A stretch of 24,367 nt of DNA from Candidatus Thorarchaeota archaeon MP8T_1 (GTDB lineage: Archaea; Asgardarchaeota; Thorarchaeia; Thorarchaeales; Thorarchaeaceae): assembly GCA_002825465.1 (NCBI GenBank), contig PJER01000036.1, positions 1-24,367 of the forward strand, written 5' to 3'. Under the pieces are notes generated by a model that was given only the letters and a program-made list of their open reading frames with translations, did no database searches and was not told the DNA's origin. Positions 14,998 to 22,269 of this stretch are shown piece after piece. The position numbers and the translations under genes were made by a program. Within the stretch, counting starts at the first letter, position 1. Each line of letters opens with the position of its first letter.

Positions 14998-15576
14998 ATG
15001 ATTGAGCGTTTGATTACACAAAAAGAAGAATTCTGTATTGGAATCTCTGAGAATGAAAACACAAACCATCTGAACACTGATGAACTTCTAGAGATGGCAA
15101 AAGATCTCTCTGACCATGTCATAGCCTTTCAATTCTTTAACAGCTCTATGATTATCGATGAACTTCACCTTCTATCAAGTGCCCAAAATGCAGTACATGC
15201 AATGCAAGGGGAGTATATGATCTCTCGAGGACTTGATGTGGAACTAGTAGTCTATTCTTCTGCTCAAAGACAGATTGGGATTGCTCTTGATACCATGGGA
15301 ATAAAGGACCACCTCTCCACTCTTGGAGTAGTATGTATTGATACAGACGAATCAAAGGTACATGCATGTCTGAAAGAAGTTGTTTCACGAGTAGGAGGAG
15401 AGGTCTCTCCTATGTTTGCTCCCACATTAGAAAAGTTCAATTTACTCATGAATGTGTTTGATGTATCTGAGGAAGAATTGACTCAGTTTACAGAAGAAAG
15501 TGATCTGACATCACGGTCACAAGCCCTCTCAAAATGTATCGTAAGTAGAGTTTCAATGGTCGCCCTTGGTTCATAA
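14998..15576 (+). CDS. cgi121: KEOPS complex subunit Cgi121
   Basis: Cgi121 (TPRKB in animals) binds Bud32 and presents the tRNA 3' end to KEOPS for t6A synthesis. The 193-residue protein has the diagnostic central stretch: a helix with AQNAVHAMQGEYMISRG, then DVELVVYSSAQRQIGIALDTMGIKD, which matches the family's E-LLY-S-RQI--AI---GI signature. Archaeal Cgi121 is usually 130-170 residues; this one has a C-terminal tail of about 40 residues ending in a helix. GGTGGT at 14985-14990 lies 7 bases before ATG 14998; GTG 14995 is an alternative. With pcc1 at 230 and tsaC at 16124 it is one of three t6A genes in the window, though they are in different operons. Confidence 0.8.
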   Translation: MIERLITQKEEFCIGISENENTNHLNTDELLEMAKDLSDHVIAFQFFNSSMIIDELHLLSSAQNAVHAMQGEYMISRGLDVELVVYSSAQRQIGIALDTMGIKDHLSTLGVVCIDTDESKVHACLKEVVSRVGGEVSPMFAPTLEKFNLLMNVFDVSEEELTQFTEESDLTSRSQALSKCIVSRVSMVALGS

Positions 15577-15579
15577 TTT

Positions 15580-16098
15580 CTAATATTGGTCATCTCGCAT
15601 TGTCATAATGGATAAAATATCTGATTCATCATTAAGCACTGATATCCCCGTTGTTTCGCTCACGATTTCAACCAAGATTGTCTTATCTGGACTGTCAAGG
15701 TTCACTTCTCTATCAATTTCCGATGCGACCGCAACAACGACATCCAAATTCTCTAGGTCCGTATGTCTTCTCCTAACAGTGACCCTGAAGGTCTCATCAT
15801 CACCAATCTTGTGTACTAGACTACGGGTTGCTTCCTTTATTGATTCAATATTAGAATCTACACAGATTTCTATTGGCGTAAATTTGATTGCAAACCTAAA
15901 TTGATAGGGATTCTCAAGGGCAAATTCTCTCAATTTACTAATTACCTCAAAAGGATCCAAGGATGTCTTGCAGGTAAGAAGTCCTGAGATATGTGTTCTT
16001 GAGACCCTTAATTCTTGGTCATCAAGGAGGTCTCCAATAAAATATTGTAATTCTGAACGTGCAGCACGTTCACGGTCTCTTGGACATGAAACAAGCAA
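15580..16098 (-). CDS. THUMP-domain protein, Tan1-like
   Basis: A 172-residue protein of the THUMP type that binds tRNA, like yeast Tan1 and its archaeal homologues (COG1818), which assist acetylation of cytidine 12 in tRNA. The opening LLVSCPRDRERAARSELQYF is the usual N-terminus. THISGLLTCKT follows, then the THUMP core: FRFAIKFTPIEICVDSNIES, a helix, FRVTVRRRHTDL, VAVASEIDREVNLDSPD and TILVEIVSETTGISVL. The start is probably TTG 16098 behind GGGAG; a longer in-frame opening to 16170 would overlap the Sua5 gene by 47 bases. It follows tsaC by 25 bases on the same strand and converges on cgi121 with a three-base gap. Confidence 0.75.
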   Translation of the reverse strand: MLVSCPRDRERAARSELQYFIGDLLDDQELRVSRTHISGLLTCKTSLDPFEVISKLREFALENPYQFRFAIKFTPIEICVDSNIESIKEATRSLVHKIGDDETFRVTVRRRHTDLENLDVVVAVASEIDREVNLDSPDKTILVEIVSETTGISVLNDESDILSIMTMRDDQY

Positions 16099-16123
16099 AT
16101 TGAATTCTCCCAGAAGGATTCCC

Positions 16124-16813
16124 TCACATATCTGTATACACAAAACGACTGGACCAATACATGAGTGCATCTGTATCTACTTTTAGACTCGCTGATAGGT
16201 CTTCAATTGAAAGTTGTCCCTCTCTATAGACTTTGATGTTTAATGGTTCATCGGTTCCAATTCCTTCAACTCCAATTATAGTGGAGTTGGCTGTTGAAGT
16301 AGATGGTCCTCCATCTATGTACAAATCTACTTCATCCCCTAATTGATCCAAGGCAACTGTAACATCAAATGGACTTGGTCCGCCAGTTCTGTTAGCACTT
16401 GTTCCTACGATAGGTCCTCCTAACCTATGAGCAATACCTCTGGGAATGGTGTGATTTGGTACTCTTACCGCAACTGTACTTCGTCCAACAGTGATGTGCT
16501 CCGGAATCTCAGGTTTCGCTTCAACAATTAACGTCAAAATTCCGGGCCAGAACAACCTAGCGAGTACTTTTTCTAAACCTACGAATTGATGATACTCTTC
16601 ACATTGATTTAGGTCATTAAAGAGAAGTGGCACTCCTACCTTTCGATCTCTTCGTTTAATAGATCTCAAACGGTCAAGAGCCTCTGGAATTCGTGGGTCG
16701 CAGCCAAGTCCGTAACTAGTATCTGTCGGATACACGATAACTCCGCCCGACTTGATAATCTCGACAGCCCTTTCGATAATGCTGTCACACTTCTCAATAT
16801 CTTCGATTCTCAT
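16124..16813 (-). CDS. tsaC: L-threonylcarbamoyladenylate synthase, TsaC/Sua5 type
   Basis: It makes threonylcarbamoyl-AMP from threonine, bicarbonate and ATP, the donor KEOPS uses for t6A. The 229-residue protein has the YrdC-fold motifs: GGVIVYPTDTSYGLGCDP near residue 30, IKRRDRKVGVPLLF, and a C-terminal VAVRVPNH...PIVGTSANRTGGPSPF. The usual TVYGLG is TSYGLG here. It ends soon after the YrdC fold, so the Sua5 linker domain of longer (about 340-residue) homologues is missing. The TATA box at 16840-16847 is centred about 30 bases before ATG 16813, which supports that start over TTG 16828. It is followed by the THUMP gene. Confidence 0.9.
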   Translation of the reverse strand: MRIEDIEKCDSIIERAVEIIKSGGVIVYPTDTSYGLGCDPRIPEALDRLRSIKRRDRKVGVPLLFNDLNQCEEYHQFVGLEKVLARLFWPGILTLIVEAKPEIPEHITVGRSTVAVRVPNHTIPRGIAHRLGGPIVGTSANRTGGPSPFDVTVALDQLGDEVDLYIDGGPSTSTANSTIIGVEGIGTDEPLNIKVYREGQLSIEDLSASLKVDTDALMYWSSRFVYTDM

Positions 16814-16839
16814 TATTTCTGCTGTCAAGAGTCTTCATA

Positions 16840-16847
16840 TTTTAAAA
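16840..16847. promoter_or_regulatory. Symmetric TATA box between tsaC and the nucleotidyltransferase gene
   Basis: TTTTAAAA is its own reverse complement. On the minus strand it sits about 30 bases before ATG 16813 of tsaC. On the plus strand it would start a transcript near 16870, leaving a leader of about 30 bases before the ATT start at 16902. It may serve both directions. Confidence 0.4.
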
Positions 16848-16887
16848 GACATACATACATATGGGCCTTGTGCTTGAAGCTCCAAGA

Positions 16888-16894
16888 GAGGAGG
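16888..16894 (+). promoter_or_regulatory. Shine-Dalgarno site before an ATT start
   Basis: GAGGAGG lies seven bases before ATT 16902. In that frame the codons read I-H-G-V-I-L-A-A-G-K-G, matching the family N-terminus M-x-A-V-I-L-A-A-G-x-G. The nearest conventional start in frame is TTG 16917, 22 bases from the site and inside the conserved motif. Confidence 0.55.
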
Positions 16895-16901
16895 AATCTG
16901 C

Positions 16902-17927
16902 ATTCACGGTGTTATTTTGGCGGCTGGAAAAGGTGAACGCCTGAGAGGTCTCACTCAATCAGTACCTAAAGCATTGGTACAAATTGCTGGAAAAACCCTC
17001 CTAGAATATGCTATAGAACGATTTCAGAAAGCTGGAATTTCAAATATCACAATATCCATTGGTTGGAAGAGTGAAATGGTTCTTGAAGCAATTGCACAAC
17101 TTGAACATCCATCAGAAATTCACACTGTTGAAGTGACTGATTATGAAATTGGTCCATTACGAACACTTACAACATCACTAGATCATATCAAAGACCAAAA
17201 AGCCCTAATTACACCTGTCGATTTACTGGTGTCCTCCGAATCTCTATCGAAGATAGTCTCCAGTCATCGAAATAGCCCAGATGCACTTGTGACACTTGCT
17301 GTTGATTTTAAATCGACTTCGGGAAGCCCTGTTTCAATTGATTCATCTGGTCGTGTACTTGGAATACAAAGACAGGGGAAAAAAGAAAACACTATCGCAA
17401 CCAGTGCGATGTTCATGGTCATCAATTCAGATTTTGTGGATCATTGTAAGAGAGCTTTAAAGCGAGGCGCAACAAACGCGGCAGTAGTATTGAATAATGT
17501 AATTGATGAAGGTCATTTTGTTCAATCCTTTCCTATTACTGAGAAATGGTTTGACCTTGATACTATTCAGGACATCCTTGAGGCAAACAGATTCTATTTA
17601 GAGTCTGCCTATGTTCAATATCAGAATAATATCTTTCTTCATGCAGGAGATACAATGGAAATTGGAAATCCTTTGAATTTGGACTCTGGTACTGTTATTG
17701 AGAAAGGAGTGTGCTTGAAAGGACCCTGTTTCATTGATAGAGAGTCTCATATCGGTGAAGATAGTATTATTGGTCCCTATGCAAGTATAGGTCGTGGAAC
17801 AGTTATTGGTAATCAATGTGAGATACAGGATGCGACCCTCTTTCGAAACTCACATGTTCCAGATCACAGTAAGTACCATTCTATCGTAATGAACGATTCA
17901 ACTATCTTTAAGACGGAGGTAATATGA
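16902..17927 (+). CDS. Sugar- or inositol-phosphate nucleotidyltransferase
   Basis: A 341-residue enzyme if started at ATT 16902. The N-terminal nucleotidyltransferase fold has GVILAAGKGERLRGLTQSVPKAL, the NTP-binding signature, and SPVSIDSSGRVLGI and EKWFDLDTIQDILEAN further on. The C-terminal third (about residues 250-330) is a left-handed beta helix with hexapeptide repeats (for example GTVIEKGVCLKGPCFI and GEDSIIGPYASIGRGTVIG). The reaction is transfer of a nucleotidyl group to a phosphorylated sugar or polyol. The next gene, overlapping by four bases (ATGA), is a CDP-alcohol phosphatidyltransferase, so CDP activation of a headgroup such as inositol phosphate is an attractive possibility, but the substrate is inference. 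No ATG, GTG or TTG start gives a complete N-terminus. Confidence 0.8.
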   Translation: MHGVILAAGKGERLRGLTQSVPKALVQIAGKTLLEYAIERFQKAGISNITISIGWKSEMVLEAIAQLEHPSEIHTVEVTDYEIGPLRTLTTSLDHIKDQKALITPVDLLVSSESLSKIVSSHRNSPDALVTLAVDFKSTSGSPVSIDSSGRVLGIQRQGKKENTIATSAMFMVINSDFVDHCKRALKRGATNAAVVLNNVIDEGHFVQSFPITEKWFDLDTIQDILEANRFYLESAYVQYQNNIFLHAGDTMEIGNPLNLDSGTVIEKGVCLKGPCFIDRESHIGEDSIIGPYASIGRGTVIGNQCEIQDATLFRNSHVPDHSKYHSIVMNDSTIFKTEVI

Positions 17928-18529
17928 TGCCTAGCAGATTTAGGGTTCGTGGAATCTTCAGGGGTTTGGTTATTTTGATTGCTAGACCTCTAGCAAAACA
18001 TGGAGCGAGTCCAGACTCCATAACGTATCTCAGTCTGTTACTCGCATTACTTGCATGTATCTCTCTTCCGTTGACACAGACCCCACAACTTTTTGGAATA
18101 CTGGTTTTCATATCAGGACTTCTCGATGGAGTTGATGGTGCAGTTGCACGATTGAATGATTCATCCTCTCCATCAGGTGGTCTTATTGATTCGGTTGTAG
18201 ACAAAGCGGCTGAAATGTTAATTCTTTCAGGTATTGCACTAGCCTACCCTCTAACAATTTTGTATGGTCTATCTGTTTCCGTATGGGTCTTAATTGCACT
18301 CTTTGGTTGGTTGATGACCAGCTATACTCGCGCCCGTGCACAAAGTCTTGGAGTTACTGACCTTGATATCGGTGTGGGAGGAAGATCAGAAAGACTTCTC
18401 ACTCTTGTCATCTTTTCTCTATTTGGATTAGTTCTATGGGGTCTTATCGTAGTAGCATTTATGGGAATATGTACTGCCGCCTATAGATTATATCATTACA
18501 AAATGCAAATTCGAGATAACTCTGGATAG
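17924..18529 (+). CDS. CDP-alcohol phosphatidyltransferase family protein
   Basis: A 201-residue integral membrane enzyme that joins a CDP-activated alcohol to an acceptor. The family motif D-G-x2-D/G-x-A-R-x8-G-x3-D-x3-D is complete: DGVDGAVARLND followed by GGLIDSVVDKAAE, at about residues 68-92. Several hydrophobic helices are present (ITYLSLLLALLACISLPL, PLTILYGLSVSVWVLIALFG, LLTLVIFSLFGLVLWGLIVV). In archaea such enzymes make archaetidyl-inositol-phosphate, archaetidylserine or di-inositol phosphate. Coupling to the preceding nucleotidyltransferase points to a headgroup pathway, comparable to the IPCT/DIPPS fusion known in hyperthermophiles. ATG 17924 and ATG 17927 are tandem; the first overlaps the upstream stop. 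The substrate cannot be fixed from the sequence. Confidence 0.85.
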   Translation: MMPSRFRVRGIFRGLVILIARPLAKHGASPDSITYLSLLLALLACISLPLTQTPQLFGILVFISGLLDGVDGAVARLNDSSSPSGGLIDSVVDKAAEMLILSGIALAYPLTILYGLSVSVWVLIALFGWLMTSYTRARAQSLGVTDLDIGVGGRSERLLTLVIFSLFGLVLWGLIVVAFMGICTAAYRLYHYKMQIRDNSG

Positions 18530-18533
18530 ACCA

Positions 18534-18542
18534 TTATACTTA
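18534..18542 (+). promoter_or_regulatory. TATA box before the 139-residue protein
   Basis: TTATACTTA is about 55 bases before ATG 18595. A start of transcription near 18565 would give a leader of about 30 bases containing GGAG (18581-18584). Confidence 0.35.
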
Positions 18543-18594
18543 AGAGTCAGACACAAAGAGCCGCCATAGAACACGCAAACGGAGTAGTTCTTCG

Positions 18595-19014
18595 ATGCCC
18601 AAGTTCAGAGCAGATCATTATCTAATAGCAGAATTCGAAAGTATGAAAGACACAAAGCAAGCTGGGGAGAAAGTTCTCGCTGCCTTGAAAGAATTAGATG
18701 AGCTGAAAGATTTAGCCATCGTTTCAAAACGTATGGAAGGCAAATCATGGTCTGAGATTCTTGGTCGGATCGATGTTCCTGCTGGCTCAAAGGCATTCTG
18801 GGCTATGATTAAAAAAGAAATCACTGAGAGAGAGCCCTACAATCTGTTCATCCGTTTTGATATGAATGCCGAAGGCGATACAATAGAAGATGCTCGTGCA
18901 GCAGTTAAATCCTGGGTTGAAACTAACGTAGTTCCCAAAATCAAAGCTAACACTGAAACAAAGACAATCAAGGTTCTTCAACCAGATGAAGTCTTTTTAC
19001 CCAAGTTAGATTAA
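18595..19014 (+). CDS. Hypothetical protein, 139 residues
   Basis: I do not recognise this protein. It is soluble and acidic/lysine-rich with mixed helix and strand. The N-terminus is MPKFRADHYLIAEFESMK, followed by a helix (QAGEKVLAALKELDEL) and a strand (LAIVSKRMEG). The segment SWSEILGRIDVPAGSKAFWAMIKKEI is the most distinctive. A second half has YNLFIRFDMNAEGDTIEDARAAVKSWVE, then a C-terminal strand pair (TKTIKVLQPDEVFLPKLD). The two halves each look like a strand-helix unit, possibly an internal repeat of a small alpha/beta sandwich. Codon use is rather GC-rich and regular, and the TATA box and ribosome site are both good, which suggests steady expression. It converges on the FG-GAP gene, overlapping by four bases. 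Confidence 0.75.
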   Translation: MPKFRADHYLIAEFESMKDTKQAGEKVLAALKELDELKDLAIVSKRMEGKSWSEILGRIDVPAGSKAFWAMIKKEITEREPYNLFIRFDMNAEGDTIEDARAAVKSWVETNVVPKIKANTETKTIKVLQPDEVFLPKLD

Positions 19015-20033
19015 ATCACTAACTCGTCGTTGAAATCAATTACATAGAGATTGTTACCAACAGCTTGGACAATCTCATCTCTTGAGTCACCATCAATATC
19101 TCCAACAGCAATTGAGGATTCAGTCGATTTCTTTGCTGTTTTTATAGATGCTTCTTCAATCAAGCGTCTTCCCACAACAGAGAGCATTGCTATGTTTGAA
19201 TTTGAATGACTTACAAGAATTTGCCCACGTGTAGGTTCGAGATCCCAGAAACGACCCATTCTAATTGCACTCACCGCATTTGGAGCTCGAATTGAGTCAA
19301 TCTTTTCGATTGATCCCTTTACAAATCCATAAAGTGAGAGTGTTCGATTATTTGATACGGTCATAATTTCTGAATTATGATCTTCAGTCACATCACCTGT
19401 TGAAATCAAGCCAATTTCTCCGCCGACACTGATTTTTGCTCGTTCATGAAGTCGGTCATCCGCATATTGATAGACGAAGAAGTAACCTGAATCGTCTCCA
19501 AAGACAAATCTACTGTAAGGCATACCCTTTGTCTTTAGCGGCCAAATTGAAAATACAGGTCTATCTAATACTTGGTGTGCTAATTTATCCAAGGCTACAT
19601 CATACCATCCATAGCACCTTAGACTGCCATCATTAGTGGATACTATGACCTCTGCGCTTTCATCATTTAACACATTAAGAACTGCAACAGCAGTAGGAAG
19701 ACTACCAAGGGGCGTTGATGCTTTCACACTGATTGATCCATCTAGGTAAACGAGAACTCGCATCGTGTTATCAAGTCCGCCCATCACAAAATCCGGAACT
19801 CCATCCCCGGTAACATCCCCCACACCTATAGCAGCTAAAGGTGGAAGGTCTCCAATTCGACATAACTCTTCAAGCGGTTTCTTATCATCTCTATGAAAAT
19901 CATATACTCGTACATCGCCGTTCAATGTTGTGAGGATGATGTTTGCTTTTCCATTACCGTTTAGGTCTACCAGCTCGACAGAGGTAATGACCTCTTTGAA
20001 TGCAGTCTTTGAAACTAGATCGAGCGATGGCAT
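19011..20033 (-). CDS. Cytosolic FG-GAP/VCBS-like seven-bladed propeller protein
   Basis: A 340-residue protein with seven repeated units of about 45 residues. Calcium-site motifs can be seen in several: DLNGNGKANIILTT (about residue 23), DVTGDGVPDFVMGG (about 73), a weaker DVTEDHNSEIMTV, and DIDGDSRDEIVQ near 315. Each unit ends with a strand such as GDVRVYDF, NTMRVLVYL, GSLRCYGW, GYFFVYQY or RTLSLYGF. This is the integrin-alpha/FG-GAP type of beta-propeller. Unlike most prokaryotic relatives it has no signal peptide, so it should be inside the cell, where it may be a scaffold. Intracellular eukaryotic proteins with such propellers exist (for example in BBS and KICSTOR complexes); any link is speculation. 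ATG 20033 is the only sensible start. Confidence 0.8.
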   Translation of the reverse strand: MPSLDLVSKTAFKEVITSVELVDLNGNGKANIILTTLNGDVRVYDFHRDDKKPLEELCRIGDLPPLAAIGVGDVTGDGVPDFVMGGLDNTMRVLVYLDGSISVKASTPLGSLPTAVAVLNVLNDESAEVIVSTNDGSLRCYGWYDVALDKLAHQVLDRPVFSIWPLKTKGMPYSRFVFGDDSGYFFVYQYADDRLHERAKISVGGEIGLISTGDVTEDHNSEIMTVSNNRTLSLYGFVKGSIEKIDSIRAPNAVSAIRMGRFWDLEPTRGQILVSHSNSNIAMLSVVGRRLIEEASIKTAKKSTESSIAVGDIDGDSRDEIVQAVGNNLYVIDFNDELVI

Positions 20034-20089
20034 GGTATGTAGTTCCTTCGTATGTACACCTGTTGGGAAGGGTGAAGGATTACTGCACC

Positions 20090-20097
20090 ATTTAAGA
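20090..20097 (+). promoter_or_regulatory. TATA box between the FG-GAP gene and the cysteine-rich gene
   Basis: ATTTAAGA is centred 39 bases before ATG 20132. Read on the other strand (TCTTAAAT) it is about 60 bases before the FG-GAP start at 20033. It may serve either direction. Confidence 0.35.
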
Positions 20098-20131
20098 GTT
20101 ATTAGACTGGAAGCAATTCGTCATTACTTAC

Positions 20132-20710
20132 ATGTTTAAGTTCACAGAAATGGAATCTGATAGTATGAGTGTTGATGAAAAGATACCACCTCTTGATGAG
20201 GAAGAATGGACGTCTTCTTCAGAGGAGGTTTCTGAGGAGTTGAAGCTGTTTGCACAAGAGTTTGATAGCTTCACCCCAGAGCTATTTGCAGAAGTAAATT
20301 TTCATCTTCTACGTCACAGTGGTCTGACAAAATCAACACGCGATGAATTCTGTAGCATTTCTATCTATAGTAAGACCTGTCCAAAATGCGAATTACTCTA
20401 CGTAGCCAAGAAATGCCCTTTATGGTATCGTCTATACAAGATAGTTACATGGGATATAGTCAAGAGGGCACCACCTTGTATTCGTCTTGCATATGCAAAG
20501 AAGACAATCAAGACTGTTACTAACTATCTAGTACGGGTTAGTCTTGTGAATCCGCCATTCTACAAGTCAAGAGGAGCTCCCTCCTGTAATAGTATGCGTC
20601 GCTGGGGTTACTGCAATCCCAATGAATACTGCAAAGCTATGGAAACTGACAGTACCTTGGAATATACACAAGCAAGAGAACGAGTAAAACTGTCAAGAAA
20701 ACATACGTAG
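20132..20710 (+). CDS. Cysteine-rich protein with a primase-large-subunit-like Fe-S signature
   Basis: A 192-residue protein in three parts. The first 55 residues are acidic and probably disordered or helical. Cysteines 74, 83, 86 and 95 (DEFC, CPKC, KCP) could form one metal site. The C-terminal part has PPCIRLAY (C116), then APSCNSMRRWGYC (C152, C161) and C167 in NPNEYC. The order PPC-I, PSC-x2-M-x3-G-x-C, then C resembles the four-cysteine 4Fe-4S site of archaeal/eukaryotic primase large subunit (PriL), but the distance from first to second cysteine is only 36 residues, about half that in PriL. It is therefore a shortened relative or a convergent site. ATG 20132 is used; ATG 20150 is possible. 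The HD gene follows by 50 bases. Confidence 0.6.
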   Translation: MFKFTEMESDSMSVDEKIPPLDEEEWTSSSEEVSEELKLFAQEFDSFTPELFAEVNFHLLRHSGLTKSTRDEFCSISIYSKTCPKCELLYVAKKCPLWYRLYKIVTWDIVKRAPPCIRLAYAKKTIKTVTNYLVRVSLVNPPFYKSRGAPSCNSMRRWGYCNPNEYCKAMETDSTLEYTQARERVKLSRKHT

Positions 20711-20760
20711 TGTTTTTCAAGCACACTTGTCTATTGTATAGTCTCGCGGAGTAGTCAATT

Positions 20761-22269
20761 TTGTTAAATAGTATCGATGTAGAATCTATTCAATTGATGC
20801 GTATAGTGGGCATTCGAGAGGCTGAACTTAAGGCCGCCAGAACTGAAGGAAAAGACGCATGGGATCGGATTTCTGCATCAATTAAAGAACATAATGCCAT
20901 TATTGCAATTGGTGAGGAGCACAGTCAAAAGAAAGCAATTCAGGATCCAGTGCATGGTGCAATCATCTTAGAACCTTGGGAATTAGATGTTCTTTCTACT
21001 TGGGAGATGATGCGACTTCGCTATGTCATGCAATTAGGTCCTGCCCACATTGTCTATCCTGGCGCAACCCATACTCGTTTTCAACACTGCTTAGGAACGA
21101 ATTTCCTTGCTCAGAAATCCATTCGTGTTGTAAACTATTGCGAAAATCTAGACGCCGCCTGTTTTGTTCCGTTTTCAGGGTTACTAGATGACTATCAGAA
21201 AAAGTTGTTTCGTGCTGCAGCATTGCTTCATGATGTCGGTCACCCTCCTACTTCTCACACAATAGAATTTGCTCTGGAAACTTGGGCTGGACTAGATCAT
21301 GCAGATTTAGGTGCCTTTCTCATTACAAATAGTGGTCTGTCTGATGCGTTAGTGAACAATGACATAAAACCTAGCGATATCGTGGATATACTTCATCATA
21401 GAACTAATGATCCAATTTTGAAACTATTGACAGATTTTCTCGACCATCCTCTTGATATTGATAAGACTGACTACCTAATTCGTGATGCTCATTTCACTGG
21501 AGTTGAATTGGGGATTTTTCCTGCAGAGCGTGTTATGCTCACGAATAGAGTCGTTCTCGATAATGAAGGAAAATATGTTCGCGCGTTTATGCTAAAGGCA
21601 ATACATTCTCTTGAAGCTTTGATTCTAAGTCGTAATTGGATGTTCGCAGACCTATACCTTCACCATACCGTAAAACTTGCTGAAGCATTGATATCCAAAG
21701 CGACCTATCACCGTCTTGAGGAAGAGGACTTTTCCAAGAATGAATGTATTGCATTCTTCACACGAATGACTGATTCAGATCTATTTCATTGGCTTAGCGA
21801 ATCTGAAATAAGTTTTATTCGAGAATATGTGTCCCGAATTCGGTATAGAAAACTCTTCAAAGTCGCACTCTCGCGACCACTTCTTTCCTTCGAACCTAGT
21901 GTCAGAAGAAATCTCAGATCCATGCTTGGTAACATCAAAAAACTAGTTGAGGCTGAGAGAGAACTCTCTGAAAAACTTGGCAGCGTTGTTTTAGATATCG
22001 TTGTTCCGAAACTTGGTGAAAAAGAGTTGAGCGCGATACCCTTACTAGTCGGTGGGGAAAATGGACTCGATTTAGTGAATCTAGAAGATACAAAGGAAGG
22101 AGCGCCACTCGTCCATACATTAAGACAACAGGCAAGAACAATTCCTTCAGTTAGAGTCTATTGTGATCCAAAGATTGCTGAACAAGTAAGGAAACGATTT
22201 GATGCAATCTACCCTCTTTCAGAGGTACAAACACATAAGGAAGACGAATATGATTTTACCGAGTATTAG
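20761..22269 (+). CDS. HD-domain phosphohydrolase, SAMHD1/dGTPase-like
   Basis: A 502-residue HD-superfamily enzyme, related to deoxynucleotide triphosphohydrolases (COG1078). The N-terminal 60 residues are helical. The domain then follows with QDPVHGAIILEPWELDVLST, RLRYVMQLGPAHIVYPGATHTRFQHCLG (H109), AALLHDVGHPPTSH (H157, D158) and LDIDKTDYLIRDAHFTGVELG with the last metal aspartate, the same order as in SAMHD1. The segment from about 330 is helical and of unknown role. Possible activities are dNTP hydrolysis or a related nucleotide phosphohydrolysis. TTG 20761 is supported by CGGAG at 20747-20751; ATG 20797 would remove 12 residues. The end overlaps the convergent RNase III-like gene by four bases. 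Confidence 0.88.
   Translation: MLNSIDVESIQLMRIVGIREAELKAARTEGKDAWDRISASIKEHNAIIAIGEEHSQKKAIQDPVHGAIILEPWELDVLSTWEMMRLRYVMQLGPAHIVYPGATHTRFQHCLGTNFLAQKSIRVVNYCENLDAACFVPFSGLLDDYQKKLFRAAALLHDVGHPPTSHTIEFALETWAGLDHADLGAFLITNSGLSDALVNNDIKPSDIVDILHHRTNDPILKLLTDFLDHPLDIDKTDYLIRDAHFTGVELGIFPAERVMLTNRVVLDNEGKYVRAFMLKAIHSLEALILSRNWMFADLYLHHTVKLAEALISKATYHRLEEEDFSKNECIAFFTRMTDSDLFHWLSESEISFIREYVSRIRYRKLFKVALSRPLLSFEPSVRRNLRSMLGNIKKLVEAERELSEKLGSVVLDIVVPKLGEKELSAIPLLVGGENGLDLVNLEDTKEGAPLVHTLRQQARTIPSVRVYCDPKIAEQVRKRFDAIYPLSEVQTHKEDEYDFTEY

Noticed and set aside
16099..16170. N-terminal extension of the THUMP protein
   Set aside because: It would overlap tsaC by 47 bases and lacks the family N-terminus; TTG 16098 with GGGAG upstream fits better.
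16861..16944. Short ORF from ATG 16861
   Set aside because: It runs out of frame into the nucleotidyltransferase, has no resemblance to a known protein, and its length is expected by chance.
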